From NCBI RefSeq assembly GCF_028021195.1, contig NZ_CP115668.1, positions 1,116,001 through 1,180,000 on the forward strand: a stretch of 64,000 nucleotides of DNA, given 5' to 3'. This DNA is from Cutibacterium equinum. Lineage in GTDB: Bacteria; Actinomycetota; Actinomycetes; Propionibacteriales; Propionibacteriaceae. A program made the position numbers and the translations under genes. Below, piece by piece: positions 49,526 through 58,935 of this stretch. Under the pieces are notes generated by a model. It did no database searches, was not told the origin of the DNA, and saw only the letters and a program-made list of their open reading frames with translations. Positions within the stretch are counted from its first letter, which is position 1. Every line of letters starts with the position of its first letter.

Positions 49526-50319
49526 GTACCAACACCACTCCCACGCCTGACGACGAGGGGCCCATCGAGAGGATCGGGGAGCTTGAGGTCAAGCGCGTCA
49601 GCGGAGACATCCAGAAACACGCTGACCTCTCGACTCGGTCCAAGGCTCGCAAACAAGCCCTCGACATTCTCTTCGAGGCTGACCTCATGGGCACCGACCC
49701 CTTGGACGTGTTGGCTGCTCGCCCCGACGTCTTCACCAATCCGGTGCGCCCGTTCGCGGCTGATCTGGTTCGCGGGGTAACCGCATCTCAGGCTGGCCTG
49801 GACTCAGTTCTTGCTGACTGCCTGGCGGCGGGCTGGACGCTGGCTCGGATGCCGCGCGTCGATCGCGTTCTTGCTCGTCTGGGCGCCTTCGAGATTCTGC
49901 ACACGGACACCCCGAACCCGGCCGTCATCTCCGAGGCCATCGAGTTGAGTGAGGAATTCTCCACTGACGACTCGGCGCCCTTCCTCAGTGGCGTGCTGAA
50001 CGCTGTCATCGCCCACGGTCCAGCTCGGGTGGCGGAGGTGTCGTCTGCTGACGGCGTCTCAGCGGAGGTTGCCGAGGATGGCGAGAACACCTCCGAAAAG
50101 TCAGACGACACTGATTCTGTGGCCTCAAAGGGCATCCCGGACCCCGATCCGCTCTCTCATGAGTCCGACAATGTGGGGATGACTACCGGAAACGGTGTAG
50201 AGTCCCCGAAACCCGTTGATGGGGCGGGTCTGAAAGCCGAAGAACCTCCGACGTCCAAAGATCACAAATTGGGCAAGGATCTCGACAAATCAGACCCAAG
50301 CCGCGACCAAGAAGACTAG
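49522..50319 (+). CDS. nusB: Transcription antitermination factor NusB with long acidic tail
   Basis: NusB binds rRNA leader boxA with NusE/S10. 265 residues, about 100 more than usual. The core lies at residues 35-170: [19 protein letters not shown] at its start and [44 protein letters not shown] at its end region. A 35-residue N-terminal extension and a roughly 95-residue Ser/Asp/Glu/Pro-rich, probably disordered C-terminal tail flank it. Co-transcribed with efp; ended by a strong terminator. Confidence 0.93.
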   Translation: MSTNTTPTPDDEGPIERIGELEVKRVSGDIQKHADLSTRSKARKQALDILFEADLMGTDPLDVLAARPDVFTNPVRPFAADLVRGVTASQAGLDSVLADCLAAGWTLARMPRVDRVLARLGAFEILHTDTPNPAVISEAIELSEEFSTDDSAPFLSGVLNAVIAHGPARVAEVSSADGVSAEVAEDGENTSEKSDDTDSVASKGIPDPDPLSHESDNVGMTTGNGVESPKPVDGAGLKAEEPPTSKDHKLGKDLDKSDPSRDQED

Positions 50320-50325
50320 TGTGCC

Positions 50326-50358
50326 GAGAGTCCCCACCAGGGTTTGGTGGGGACTCTC
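50326..50358. terminator. Terminator after nusB
   Basis: Perfect 14-bp stem GAGAGTCCCCACCA / TGGTGGGGACTCTC with a five-base loop, seven bases after the nusB stop. Confidence 0.88.
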
Positions 50359-50400
50359 CGCATTGTTCGGAATGGCTGCACATTTGATCGGAGGGGCTTC

Positions 50401-50721
50401 GTGTCCATACCCACTCTTTCACCAGAACAGCTTTCGGCTGCTCGTGACGCAGCGACGCGCGCGAGGCGAGTCCGAGCTGACTTCAAGGCAAAGGTTCGCG
50501 CCGGTGACCTGTCGTTGTCCGAGGCCTTGGACGAGGCCGCCAAGGATGATGTGCTCGCTCACGTCAAGGTTGTTGACCTGCTGAAGGCCCTTCCGCGCGT
50601 CGGTGAGAAGCGCGCTGCCGAGATCATGGAGCGTCTCGAGATTGCCCCGAATCGTCGTATTCGTGGCCTGGGACGACACCAGATCGCCGGTCTACGTGCT
50701 GAGTTTGACTGTCATTCCTGA
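50401..50721 (+). CDS. mihF: Integration host factor, actinobacterial type (mIHF)
   Basis: Nucleoid-associated protein, unrelated to enterobacterial IHF. 106 residues from the GTG at 50401 with GGAGGGG upstream. LTPEQ-like start (IPTLSPEQLSAARDAA), a basic stretch RARRVRADFKAKVRAG, and a helix-two-turn-helix ALPRVGEKRAAEIMERLEI followed by RRIRGLGRHQIAGL that contacts DNA. In mycobacteria and streptomycetes it shapes the nucleoid. Position before gmk is conserved. Confidence 0.92.
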   Translation: MSIPTLSPEQLSAARDAATRARRVRADFKAKVRAGDLSLSEALDEAAKDDVLAHVKVVDLLKALPRVGEKRAAEIMERLEIAPNRRIRGLGRHQIAGLRAEFDCHS

Positions 50722-50776
50722 GTGTCTTCACTCCGGAGCCTGTTCACCCCTGCGCGACGTCGTCACAGCCGACCAT

Positions 50777-50782
50777 TAGGGT
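50777..50782 (+). promoter_or_regulatory. Putative -10 element of gmk
   Basis: TAGGGT ends 6 nt before the ATG of gmk. Confidence 0.45.
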
Positions 50783-50788
50783 GAAGTC

Positions 50789-51388
50789 ATGAGCACCGAC
50801 CCCGTCATCCCACAGGCCCGTGGCCTTCAACACAACGACCCCGTCAAGGTGGCCGTCGTTTCTGGGCCAACGGCCGTTGGCAAGGGCACGGTGGTCGGCG
50901 CACTGTTGCGCCGCCACCCTGAGATCGTGGTCTCGAGGTCGGTGACGACTCGCCCGCCTCGTCCCACCGAACGCGACGGTATCGATTACGACTTCGTGAC
51001 CCCGGAGCAGTTCGATGCCCTTGTCGACGGTGACGGGTTGCTGGAGTGGGCCATCGTCCACAACAGCTATCGCTACGGCACGCCACGCAAACCCGTCGAA
51101 CAAGCGGTTGCAGATGATCGCACCGTCATTCTTGAGATCGATCTCCAAGGTGCCCGCCAGGTCCGCGAGACCTATCCGCAGGCCACTCAGATCTTCCTCG
51201 CTCCGCCATCGTGGTCCGAGCTCGTGCACCGTCTCGTCGGCCGAGGCACCGAGACTCCCCAACAGCAGGAGCGTCGATTGCAGACGGCTCGCGTGGAGCT
51301 GGCGAACGCCCATGAGTTCGACGCCGTTGTCGTCAACGACACTGTGGACCATGCCGTCGCATCTCTGGTAGAGTTGTTGGGTCTATGA
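50789..51388 (+). CDS. gmk: Guanylate kinase
   Basis: Phosphorylates GMP to GDP. 199 residues. P-loop [18 protein letters not shown]-binding [19 protein letters not shown], and the [13 protein letters not shown] strand are clear. A 19-residue N-terminal extension precedes the fold. First gene of gmk-rpoZ-coaBC, as in most actinobacteria; it supplies the GDP/GTP pool used by Rel. Confidence 0.95.
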   Translation: MSTDPVIPQARGLQHNDPVKVAVVSGPTAVGKGTVVGALLRRHPEIVVSRSVTTRPPRPTERDGIDYDFVTPEQFDALVDGDGLLEWAIVHNSYRYGTPRKPVEQAVADDRTVILEIDLQGARQVRETYPQATQIFLAPPSWSELVHRLVGRGTETPQQQERRLQTARVELANAHEFDAVVVNDTVDHAVASLVELLGL

Positions 51389-51756
51389 CCACACTGGGAG
51401 GACATTCCTTGACCGAGACCACGCCTGAAGGCATCGTCAACCCGCCCATCGACCAGCTCCTCGAGCACGTCGACTCGAAGTACCGCCTCGTTCTTTTTGC
51501 CGCGAAGCGCGCCCGTCAGATCAATGCGTACTACTCGCAGTTGGCGGAGGGTCTGCTGGAGAACGTCGGCCCGCTGGTGGAAACCACCAACCAGGAGAAG
51601 CCGATTTCCATCGCCATGCGCGAGATTCAGGCTGGGGTCGTGGAGGCTCATGAGATGGACTCCGAGGAGATCGCTGCTCAGGCCGCTGCGGCCCATGAGG
51701 CCCCGGCCATCGAACTCGATGACCCCTTCGCTGACCTCGCCGATCCGACCGACTGA
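51385..51756 (+). CDS. rpoZ: RNA polymerase omega subunit
   Basis: Helps assemble RNA polymerase. 123 residues from the ATG overlapping the gmk stop. A TTG at 51409, with GGGAGGA 6-7 nt before it, is a real alternative start and would give a protein of 115 residues. Core signature: [18 protein letters not shown] and [19 protein letters not shown]. An Ala/Glu/Asp-rich tail of about 30 residues ends it. Confidence 0.92.
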   Translation: MTTLGGHSLTETTPEGIVNPPIDQLLEHVDSKYRLVLFAAKRARQINAYYSQLAEGLLENVGPLVETTNQEKPISIAMREIQAGVVEAHEMDSEEIAAQAAAAHEAPAIELDDPFADLADPTD

Positions 51757-51768
51757 TCCGAGTCTGCC

Positions 51769-53001
51769 GTGAGTGTCGTCGTCCTTGGCGTCGGAGGAGG
51801 GATCGCGGCCTACAAGGCGTGTCTGCTCTTGCGGCTCCTCTCCGAGGCTGGCCATGAGGTCCACGTCGTCCCCACCAGGGCTGCTCTCGAATTCGTGGGT
51901 CGTCCCACGTGGGAGGCGTTGAGTGGACATCCGGTCCACACCGAGGTTTTCGACGACGTGCCCGGCGTCGAGCACATTCGCTTGGCTGAGCGTGCTGACG
52001 TGGTCGTCGTGGCCCCAGCGACCGCCGATCTCATGGCACGCATTGCTGGTGGTCACGCCGACGACCTCTTGACGACGACGATTCTCGCCACGTCCGCGCC
52101 GGTTCTGTTGGCTCCCGCCATGCATACCGGCATGTGGCACAATCCGGCCACCATCGACAATGTCGCGACCCTTCGCCGTCACGGCGTCGTCGTCAAGGAT
52201 CCGGCTTCCGGGCGACTCACCGGCAAGGATTCTGGGCCGGGGCGTTTGCCTGATCCTGCCGAGATTGCCGAATTCGTCGAGTTGTTGCTGGTTTGCCCGG
52301 ATGCTGCCGAGGCGCTGTGTCGTCAAGATTTTTCCGGCAAACGCTTCGTCATCTCGTTGGGGGGCACCCGCGAGGCCATCGACCCCGTGCGATACCTCGG
52401 GAACTCCTCGTCGGGACGCATGGGGCGAGCCATCGCTGTGCTGGCGGCTGCTCGAGGCGCGGACGTTCACGTCGTCGCAGCCCACACCGATGTCGCCATG
52501 CCGTCATGCGTTGACGTCACTCGAATCGACAGCACCGAGGATTTGGCTCAGGTCATGGATGACCTGGCACCAGGGGCCGACGTCGTCATCCAAGCCGTTG
52601 CTGCCGCCGATTTCGCGCCGGTGGCGGCCGGCGTCAAGATCAAGAAACACGAGGGGGACTCCGCCGTCGGCGCTACGACCTCCCTCGAACTCCACCAGAC
52701 TCCCGACGTCCTGGCCCGAATCAGTGCCCAACCAGTACCGCATCGGGTCGTCGTCGGGTTTGCCGCCGAGACGGCACCTGATCGTGCCCAGCTCCTGGAG
52801 CTGGCGCAGGCCAAACTCGCCCGCAAGGGATGCGACCTTCTGGTCGTTAATGATGTGAGCGAGGGAAAGGTGTTCGGCAAGGTCGGCACCGACGTCACCG
52901 TGGTCCACCAGCAGGGGCCCGGTCGACGTGTCACCGGATCGAAGTCGCAGGCCGCACTGGCCATCCTCGACGAGGTCCACACGCTGCTGGCATCCAAGTA
53001 A
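51769..53001 (+). CDS. coaBC: Bifunctional phosphopantothenoylcysteine decarboxylase / phosphopantothenate-cysteine ligase
   Basis: Two consecutive steps of coenzyme A synthesis. 410 residues. N-terminal CoaC flavoprotein half: [20 protein letters not shown], the catalytic His in [20 protein letters not shown], and the APAMHTGMW motif. C-terminal CoaB half from about residue 185: [30 protein letters not shown], and [11 protein letters not shown] start, 12 nt after rpoZ. Confidence 0.95.
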   Translation: MSVVVLGVGGGIAAYKACLLLRLLSEAGHEVHVVPTRAALEFVGRPTWEALSGHPVHTEVFDDVPGVEHIRLAERADVVVVAPATADLMARIAGGHADDLLTTTILATSAPVLLAPAMHTGMWHNPATIDNVATLRRHGVVVKDPASGRLTGKDSGPGRLPDPAEIAEFVELLLVCPDAAEALCRQDFSGKRFVISLGGTREAIDPVRYLGNSSSGRMGRAIAVLAAARGADVHVVAAHTDVAMPSCVDVTRIDSTEDLAQVMDDLAPGADVVIQAVAAADFAPVAAGVKIKKHEGDSAVGATTSLELHQTPDVLARISAQPVPHRVVVGFAAETAPDRAQLLELAQAKLARKGCDLLVVNDVSEGKVFGKVGTDVTVVHQQGPGRRVTGSKSQAALAILDEVHTLLASK

Positions 53002-53007
53002 TGCAAT

Positions 53008-53026
53008 GCGCGGCTTGTGGCCGCGC
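53008..53026. other. GC-rich hairpin between coaBC and metK
   Basis: GCGCGGC / GCCGCGC, 7-bp stem with a five-base loop, 16 nt before the metK ATG. No T-run. It may be an attenuator-like or spacer structure; no SAM riboswitch fits in the 40-nt gap. Confidence 0.3.
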
Positions 53027-53041
53027 GGACAGGAACCAACC

Positions 53042-54235
53042 ATGCCCACTCGTCTGTTCACATCCGAATCGGTGACGGAAGGCCATCCCGACAAGATTGC
53101 TGACGCGATCTCCGACGCCGTCCTCGATGCTCTCCTTGCCGAGGATCCCCACTCCCATGCAGCCGTGGAAACTGTCGTGACGACCGGTCAGGTGATGGTC
53201 TGCGGTGAGGTCACCACTGAGGCCTATGTCGACATCGCCGGAATTGCTCGTTCCCGCATTCTCGACATCGGTTATGACTCTTCGGCCAAGGGCTTCGACG
53301 GTGCCTCCTGTGGCGTCTCGGTCGCGATTGACGCCCAGAGCCCCGACATTGCCCAGGGAGTGACCTCAGCCTACGAAACTCGGCATGGTTCCACTGACCT
53401 TGTCGACGCTCAGGGAGCTGGCGACCAGGGCCTGATGTTCGGATACGCCTGCACCGAGACCCCCTCCCTCATGCCCCTTCCGATCGACATGGCTCACGCC
53501 CTGTCCCTGCAGCTGACCAAGGTTCGCAAGGAGGGCGCGCTGGACTACCTGTGCCCCGATGGCAAGACCCAGGTGACGATCCGTTATGACGAGAACGACA
53601 AGCCAGTGGCGGTGGACACTGTGGTCGTTTCCAGCCAGCATCGTGACGGCGTCGACATCGACGCGACGATGACTCCAGATCTGCGTCGCCTGGTCATTGC
53701 CCCGGTGCTCGAACGTTACGACCTGGATCACACCGACATGAGGGTTCTGGTCAACCCGACAGGCAAATTCGTCATTGGCGGACCCATGGGTGATGCCGGT
53801 CTGACTGGTCGCAAGATCATCGTCGATACCTACGGTGGCATGGCCCGCCACGGTGGCGGTGCCTTCTCTGGCAAGGACCCCTCCAAGGTCGACCGTTCCG
53901 CTGCCTACGCCATGCGCTGGGTGGCCAAGAATGTCGTCGCCGCAGGGTTGGCCGACCGGTGCGAGTGCCAGGTGGCGTACGCCATCGGCGCCGCACGTCC
54001 GGTGGGTCTGCGCATCGACACCTTCGGGACCAACCACGTTCCCGAGGTCGCGATCGAGCGCGCTGTGACAGAGGTGTTCGACCTTCGTCCCGGCGCGATC
54101 ATCAGGGACCTCGACCTGCTTCGCCCGATCTATTCCCAGCTGGTGGCCGGAGGCCATTTCGGACGCGAGCTGCCCGGCGTCACCTGGGAGAAGACGGACC
54201 GTGCCGACGCCTTGGCCGCGACTGCTGGTCATTGA
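53042..54235 (+). CDS. metK: S-adenosylmethionine synthetase
   Basis: Makes SAM from methionine and ATP. 397 residues from the ATG at 53042. Signatures: [53 protein letters not shown] and [16 protein letters not shown]. The SAM it makes is used by the methyltransferases RsmB and TrmI encoded downstream. Only 40 nt separate it from coaBC. Confidence 0.96.
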   Translation: MPTRLFTSESVTEGHPDKIADAISDAVLDALLAEDPHSHAAVETVVTTGQVMVCGEVTTEAYVDIAGIARSRILDIGYDSSAKGFDGASCGVSVAIDAQSPDIAQGVTSAYETRHGSTDLVDAQGAGDQGLMFGYACTETPSLMPLPIDMAHALSLQLTKVRKEGALDYLCPDGKTQVTIRYDENDKPVAVDTVVVSSQHRDGVDIDATMTPDLRRLVIAPVLERYDLDHTDMRVLVNPTGKFVIGGPMGDAGLTGRKIIVDTYGGMARHGGGAFSGKDPSKVDRSAAYAMRWVAKNVVAAGLADRCECQVAYAIGAARPVGLRIDTFGTNHVPEVAIERAVTEVFDLRPGAIIRDLDLLRPIYSQLVAGGHFGRELPGVTWEKTDRADALAATAGH

Positions 54236-54274
54236 CGGAACACACTTCGCCGCAACCTCGTCGGTGGTGAGCCG

Positions 54275-54280
54275 TAGCAT
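54275..54280 (+). promoter_or_regulatory. Putative -10 element of priA
   Basis: TAGCAT ends 7 nt before the ATG of priA. Confidence 0.45.
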
Positions 54281-54287
54281 CTGACCC

Positions 54288-56297
54288 ATGACCGAACCAC
54301 TGCTGGAGACGACCTCGTGGATTGCCCATGTCGTCGTCTCCTCTGGTTTGGCCCACCTTGACCGCCCCTTCGACTACCTCATCCCTGATGACCTCGTCGA
54401 TCGGGTCACGGTGGGTGTGCGGGTGCGGGTGAAACTCGCGGGACGGCTGTGTGACGGCATTGTGGCGGCTGTCGATCACGACCAGGAACCAGGGGTCAAG
54501 CTCTCCCCGGTCGTCACCCTGGTCTCCGAGCAGGTGGTGTCGACCCCAGACCAGCTGAGGCTGTCACGCGCGGTGGCCGATCACTGGGCCGGCACCCTCG
54601 ACGAGGTGTTGAGGTGGGCCATTCCGACCCGTCACGCGACGACAGAGGCGGCCGACCCGCCACCGTGGCCCACACCATCGGCGACGATGCCCTCGGGCGC
54701 CTTGCGTGCGCTGGCTGACGGACGTCATTTCCTCGACGTGGTGGCAGCCGGCGAACGGCCCAGGGCCCATTGGCGGGTCACGCCGGTGAGTGGACCGGGA
54801 GATGACGAAGGTCTGGGGGATTGGGCCACTGGCCTGTTACAGGCCGTCTGTGCTGCCCTGGCCTCCGGGCGCACTGCCATCGTGTGCTGCCCGACGGTGG
54901 AGGCCGTCAGCACCCTCCATTCCAGGTTCGAAGCGGTTCTGGGAGCTGGAACGGTGGCCGTCCTTCATGCTGATCAGCCGGCGTCGACGAGGTGGCGCCA
55001 CTATCTGGCCGTCATTCGGGGCATGGCCAAGGTTGTCATCGGCACCAGGTCAGCCGTCATGGCCCCCATCGCGAATCTTGGACTGGTCGCAGTGTGGGAC
55101 GAGGGCTCCGACCTGCATGACGAACCGCGAGCTCCTTATCTGAACACCCGTGATGTCGCTGCTCTGAGGGCCCAGACCGACCACTGCGCCCTGCTCCTGG
55201 CCAGCTATTCCTGCTCAGTGCGCAGCGCGTCGTGGTTGGGGTCGGGCTGGCTGGTCGGCATCCGGGCAGACCGTCAGACGACACGATCGGTGTGCGCGCC
55301 GGTACGCGTCCCAGGTGATTCCGACATCGCCTTGGAACGCGATCCCCTGGCCCGATCGGTCCGGCTGCCTGATCTGGCCATGACGACGATCCGTGACGGG
55401 TTGATGCGTGGACCGGTGCTGGTGTCGGTGCCTCGAGTCGGCGATTTGGTGTCGCCGTCCTGTTCGCGGTGTCGGACTCCGGTGAGGTGTCCATCCTGTG
55501 GCGGTCCGGTGACAGGGCGACGTACTGACATCGGGGTCGACCTGCAGTGCACGTGGTGCGGCACCGGGCTACCTGGGTGGCATTGTCGCGGGTGCGGCTC
55601 GACTGACGTGAGGTCGGGAATTGTCGGTGCGACGACGACAGCCGCGGAATTGGGCCGCTCTTTCCCGAAGGTGCCCGTCGTCGATTCCTCAGGACACCAC
55701 GTACGAGACAGCGTCGACTCAGCCCCACGGCTCGTCGTGGCCACACCGGGAGCCGAGCCCGTGGCCGAATCGGGATACTCCTGCGCCGTCATCCTCGACG
55801 CGGTGTCCTCCCTGTCCCGACCAGGGCTGTCGGCGGTGGAACAGACCGTTGACCGTTGGATGGCGATCCTGGCCCTCGTCAGGTCAGTTCGCGATGGCGG
55901 GCGAGCGGTCATCGTTGGCCCCTCCGAGGTTGCCGCAGTGCAGGCCATGGTCCGCAACGATCCCGTCGGCTGGGCCAGCCGCGAACTCGATGACCGGCAC
56001 GAGGCCCGGTTTCCACCGGCGATTCCCTGTGGACTTGTCGACGGTGATCCGCACGCGGTGGCCCTGGCCCTCGAGCGACTGACCGAGGACATGGGCAACG
56101 AGCTGGAGGTGCTGGGACCCGCCCCCCAGCCTCACCGAACTGGCGACAGCGAACGTCACCGGATCATCGTGCGTCCGGCGGGTCGACTCTCCGTCGGTCA
56201 GTTGTCCTCGGCGTTGTTCCGTCTACGTTGCAAGCACACCATGAACCACGAACTCGGTAGTCTGCGCGTCGTCATCGATCCGGTCCATCTGCTGTGA
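54288..56297 (+). CDS. priA: PriA-like primosomal protein N' without helicase motifs
   Basis: 669 residues. The N-terminal DNA-binding part (VVVSSGLAHLDRPFDYLIPD and VGVRVRVKLAGR) and the zinc-binding cysteines (CSRCRTPVRCPSCGG, CTWCGTGLPGWHCRGCG, about residues 390-445) are kept. The Walker A loop is missing: where GxTGSGKT is expected the sequence is GDDEGLGDWATG. The Walker B position reads VWDEGSD instead of DEEH. This is the known degenerate actinobacterial form, probably without helicase activity, which may still act as a replication-restart scaffold. Precedes fmt as in other actinobacteria. Confidence 0.9.
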   Translation: MTEPLLETTSWIAHVVVSSGLAHLDRPFDYLIPDDLVDRVTVGVRVRVKLAGRLCDGIVAAVDHDQEPGVKLSPVVTLVSEQVVSTPDQLRLSRAVADHWAGTLDEVLRWAIPTRHATTEAADPPPWPTPSATMPSGALRALADGRHFLDVVAAGERPRAHWRVTPVSGPGDDEGLGDWATGLLQAVCAALASGRTAIVCCPTVEAVSTLHSRFEAVLGAGTVAVLHADQPASTRWRHYLAVIRGMAKVVIGTRSAVMAPIANLGLVAVWDEGSDLHDEPRAPYLNTRDVAALRAQTDHCALLLASYSCSVRSASWLGSGWLVGIRADRQTTRSVCAPVRVPGDSDIALERDPLARSVRLPDLAMTTIRDGLMRGPVLVSVPRVGDLVSPSCSRCRTPVRCPSCGGPVTGRRTDIGVDLQCTWCGTGLPGWHCRGCGSTDVRSGIVGATTTAAELGRSFPKVPVVDSSGHHVRDSVDSAPRLVVATPGAEPVAESGYSCAVILDAVSSLSRPGLSAVEQTVDRWMAILALVRSVRDGGRAVIVGPSEVAAVQAMVRNDPVGWASRELDDRHEARFPPAIPCGLVDGDPHAVALALERLTEDMGNELEVLGPAPQPHRTGDSERHRIIVRPAGRLSVGQLSSALFRLRCKHTMNHELGSLRVVIDPVHLL

Positions 56298-56320
56298 GGC
56301 CAGGGGCGTTGTCCGGCCGA

Positions 56321-56326
56321 TAGGCT
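56321..56326 (+). promoter_or_regulatory. Putative -10 element of fmt
   Basis: TAGGCT ends 6 nt before the GTG of fmt. Confidence 0.45.
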
Positions 56327-56332
56327 GAAGGG

Positions 56333-57280
56333 GTGAAATTACTGTTCGCTGGCACCCCGGACGTGGCCGTCCCCACTCTGACGGCCCTTGTTGACGACCC
56401 GCGCCATGAGGTCGTTGCCGTCCTGACCCGGCCTGACGCTGCGGTCGGACGGCACCGAACACCGCGTCCGTCCCCAGTCGGGAAAGCTGCCGATGATCTC
56501 GGCATTCCGGTCATCAAGGCATCCAGCGTGAAGCGTGCCCCGGGCCACGACGCCGTCGCATCCCTCGACATTGATGCCGCCGTCGTGGTCGCTTATGGCG
56601 GTCTGGTTCCTGCCGATCTGCTGGCCGGGCCGCGCCATGGCTGGATCAACCTGCATTTTTCCCTGCTGCCACGCTGGAGGGGCGCTGCCCCGGTGCAGCG
56701 GGCCATCATGGCTGGCGATGTTGAGACAGGTGCCTGCGTCTTCCAGCTGGTCGAAGACCTCGACGCCGGACCGGTGTATCGCTGTCTGACAGTGCCGATC
56801 GGGGAGACGACGACGGCCGGCGAACTCCTGGACGAGTTGGCTGACAGCGCCACCCTGTTGGTGCTCCAAACCCTCGATGACATTGAGGCCGGCGTCCCCC
56901 CGATTCCTCAGCCAACTGAAGGAGTGACGACCGCCCCGCAGATTCATCCCGATGACGTTCGCATTGATCTGACGGCTTCGGGCGAGCAGATCGATCATCT
57001 GGTCCGTGGCGCATCCCCGGCTCCAGGAGCGTGGGCGGAACTCGAAGGCAAACGTTTCAAGGTGCTACGCACCCGCTGCCTTGGCCCCGACGCGACAGTC
57101 CCCGACACCGTGGCGCAGGCCCAACCGGGCCAGCTCGTCGCCACCCGAAAGCAGCTCTTCCTCGGCACGGCCTCACGTCCTCTCGAGCTGTTGCAGGTCC
57201 AGCCTTTCGGCAAGAAGGTCATGGATGGTGCGGCTTGGGCGCGAGGCGCCGGTATCGATGCCGGAACCAGGCTGCGATGA
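56333..57280 (+). CDS. fmt: Methionyl-tRNA formyltransferase
   Basis: Formylates initiator Met-tRNA using 10-formyl-THF. 315 residues. N-terminus KLLFAGTPDVAVPTLTALV, the catalytic region GWINLHFSLLPRWRGAAPVQ with HFSLLPRWRG as the folate/active-site loop, and ETGACVFQLVEDLDAGPVY are family signatures; a C-terminal OB-like domain follows. Overlaps rsmB (ATGA). Confidence 0.95.
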   Translation: MKLLFAGTPDVAVPTLTALVDDPRHEVVAVLTRPDAAVGRHRTPRPSPVGKAADDLGIPVIKASSVKRAPGHDAVASLDIDAAVVVAYGGLVPADLLAGPRHGWINLHFSLLPRWRGAAPVQRAIMAGDVETGACVFQLVEDLDAGPVYRCLTVPIGETTTAGELLDELADSATLLVLQTLDDIEAGVPPIPQPTEGVTTAPQIHPDDVRIDLTASGEQIDHLVRGASPAPGAWAELEGKRFKVLRTRCLGPDATVPDTVAQAQPGQLVATRKQLFLGTASRPLELLQVQPFGKKVMDGAAWARGAGIDAGTRLR

Positions 57281-58647
57281 CTCAGCGTCCGCATCAGAAA
57301 CGTCGCAAGGCTGATCCGGCGCGACGACTGGCGTACACCGCGTTGCTGGCGGTCGAGACTCGGGGTGCCTATGCCAATCTCGCCCTGGCTGACCAGTTGC
57401 GGGCCACCAACATGACTGGTCGTGACGCGGCGTTCGCGACCGAGCTCGTCGACGGTACCTCTCGGGGATCGGGTACCTGGGACCGCATCATTGCGTCCGC
57501 GTCCGGGCGCGACCCAGCCAAACTCCAGCCGGGAGTACGCGTGATCCTGCGCATGGCGGCACACCAGATCCTTGCCATGAGGGTACCCACCCGGGCTGCT
57601 GTGGCATCGTCGGTTGACCTGGCCGGTCAGGTCGTCGGGGAACGGGTGACCGGTCTTGTCAACGCGGTGTCCCGACGTATCAGCACCCACAGCCTTGAGG
57701 AATGGGCCAAGGAGATTGGTGGGAATGACAGCCTTGACGTCATGGCCCTGCGGGCCCTGCATCCGACGTGGATCGTCAAGGCCTTCCAGGATCGTCTTGG
57801 AAGTGACGAGGTGGAGGCAGGCCTGCTGGCCGACAACGAGGCGCCGGTCCCGACCCTCGTCATTCGTCCTGGCCTGGCCGATCGTCAGGAGCTTCTCGGC
57901 GATGGCGGGACTGCGACTGCGTACTCGCCATGGGGAGTACGGCGACCAGGCAATCCCGCCGACCTCGACGCCATCCGGCAGGGACGTGCCGGGGTCCAGG
58001 ATGAGGGATCCCAGCTCGTCGTCCTGGCGCTGCTGAGGGCGGCCCAAGCTCACGGTGCATTCGGCCAATGGCTCGACCTGTGCGCCGGACCCGGTGGTAA
58101 ATCGGCACTGCTTGCTGGTCTGGCGGCTCAGCACGATTCCTCTCTGACCGCCATTGAACTTCATCAGCACCGGGCTGAGCTCGTGCAACAGGCACTGGCA
58201 CCGATTCCAGGTATTCATCGGGTGGTCACCGCTGACGCAACAAATCCTCCCGTGCCGTCACAGTCGTTCGACCTCGTGCTGGCTGACGTGCCCTGCTCTG
58301 GGCTGGGTTCACTGCGGCGGCGCGCTGAGTCGCGGTGGCGTCGCACCCCTTCCGACGTCAAGGAACTGACAGTCCTTCAGCGCCGTCTGCTGACCTCGGC
58401 GGTGAACCTCACCAAGCCCGGCGGAGTCATCGGGTACGTCACTTGTTCGCCTCACCGCGCCGAGACCGTCGACATCATGGATTTCGCGCAACGCAATCTG
58501 CCTGTTGACCTCCTCGACGCCCCGGCTATGATTCCCGAGGTTCCCAACACTGCTGCTCGTGGTAATGCGCGCATGATCCAGCTGTGGCCCCACCGTCACG
58601 GCACCGATGCCATGTTCTGCGCATTGTTGCGTATACGCGACAAGTGA
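57277..58647 (+). CDS. rsmB: 16S rRNA (cytosine-C5)-methyltransferase RsmB
   Basis: Methylates 16S rRNA C967 (E. coli numbering). 456 residues from the ATG overlapping the fmt stop. The N-terminal NusB-like domain (DPARRLAYTALLAVETRGAY to about residue 150) precedes a SAM domain with DLCAGPGGKSALLAGLAAQ, the DVPCSGLGSLRRR motif carrying one catalytic Cys, and YVTCSPHRAETVDIM carrying the other. The conserved fmt-rsmB-rpe order is broken here only by the CAMP-factor gene. Confidence 0.95.
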   Translation: MTQRPHQKRRKADPARRLAYTALLAVETRGAYANLALADQLRATNMTGRDAAFATELVDGTSRGSGTWDRIIASASGRDPAKLQPGVRVILRMAAHQILAMRVPTRAAVASSVDLAGQVVGERVTGLVNAVSRRISTHSLEEWAKEIGGNDSLDVMALRALHPTWIVKAFQDRLGSDEVEAGLLADNEAPVPTLVIRPGLADRQELLGDGGTATAYSPWGVRRPGNPADLDAIRQGRAGVQDEGSQLVVLALLRAAQAHGAFGQWLDLCAGPGGKSALLAGLAAQHDSSLTAIELHQHRAELVQQALAPIPGIHRVVTADATNPPVPSQSFDLVLADVPCSGLGSLRRRAESRWRRTPSDVKELTVLQRRLLTSAVNLTKPGGVIGYVTCSPHRAETVDIMDFAQRNLPVDLLDAPAMIPEVPNTAARGNARMIQLWPHRHGTDAMFCALLRIRDK

Positions 58648-58935
58648 GGAATGCGATTATCAGGTATATGTGTGGCCGAAGGATGTCACCCGACATCTCC
58701 CAGGATCAGAAACAGCCCGGTCCACGCTGACGTCGGCAGCAGCCTTGATGCGCATGGTCCTCGACACCCTATGGTGGACAAAAGTTAGCTCTCGTCGTCC
58801 TGCGGAGTCCTTTGGTACACACGTAGGTGGCTTTTTGGGGGATATCCCGGCTTTGGCATTCTCAGCACGTGGTCTCGCCTGCGATGGTGATGTTGTCCGA
58901 GGTCGCGGACAAGTCGCTCTAACCAGGAGAATCTC
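58648..58935. other. Intergenic region upstream of the CAMP-factor gene
   Basis: 288 bases without a supported gene. It holds a perfect 10-bp palindrome GGGATATCCC at 58839-58848 after a T-run, a 7-bp hairpin TTGTCCG / CGGACAA at 58893-58912, and the AGGAG ribosome binding site of the next gene at 58925-58929. The first 180 bases show no clear structure. Confidence 0.6.

Noticed and set aside
50326-50358. Perfect inverted repeats considered as IS ends or CRISPR repeats
   Set aside because: Each long palindrome in the window is different, single and located right after a gene; they are terminators. No repeat-spacer array or transposase was found.
53002-53041. SAM riboswitch before metK
   Set aside because: The gap is only 40 nt and holds one short GC hairpin; no riboswitch of known class fits.
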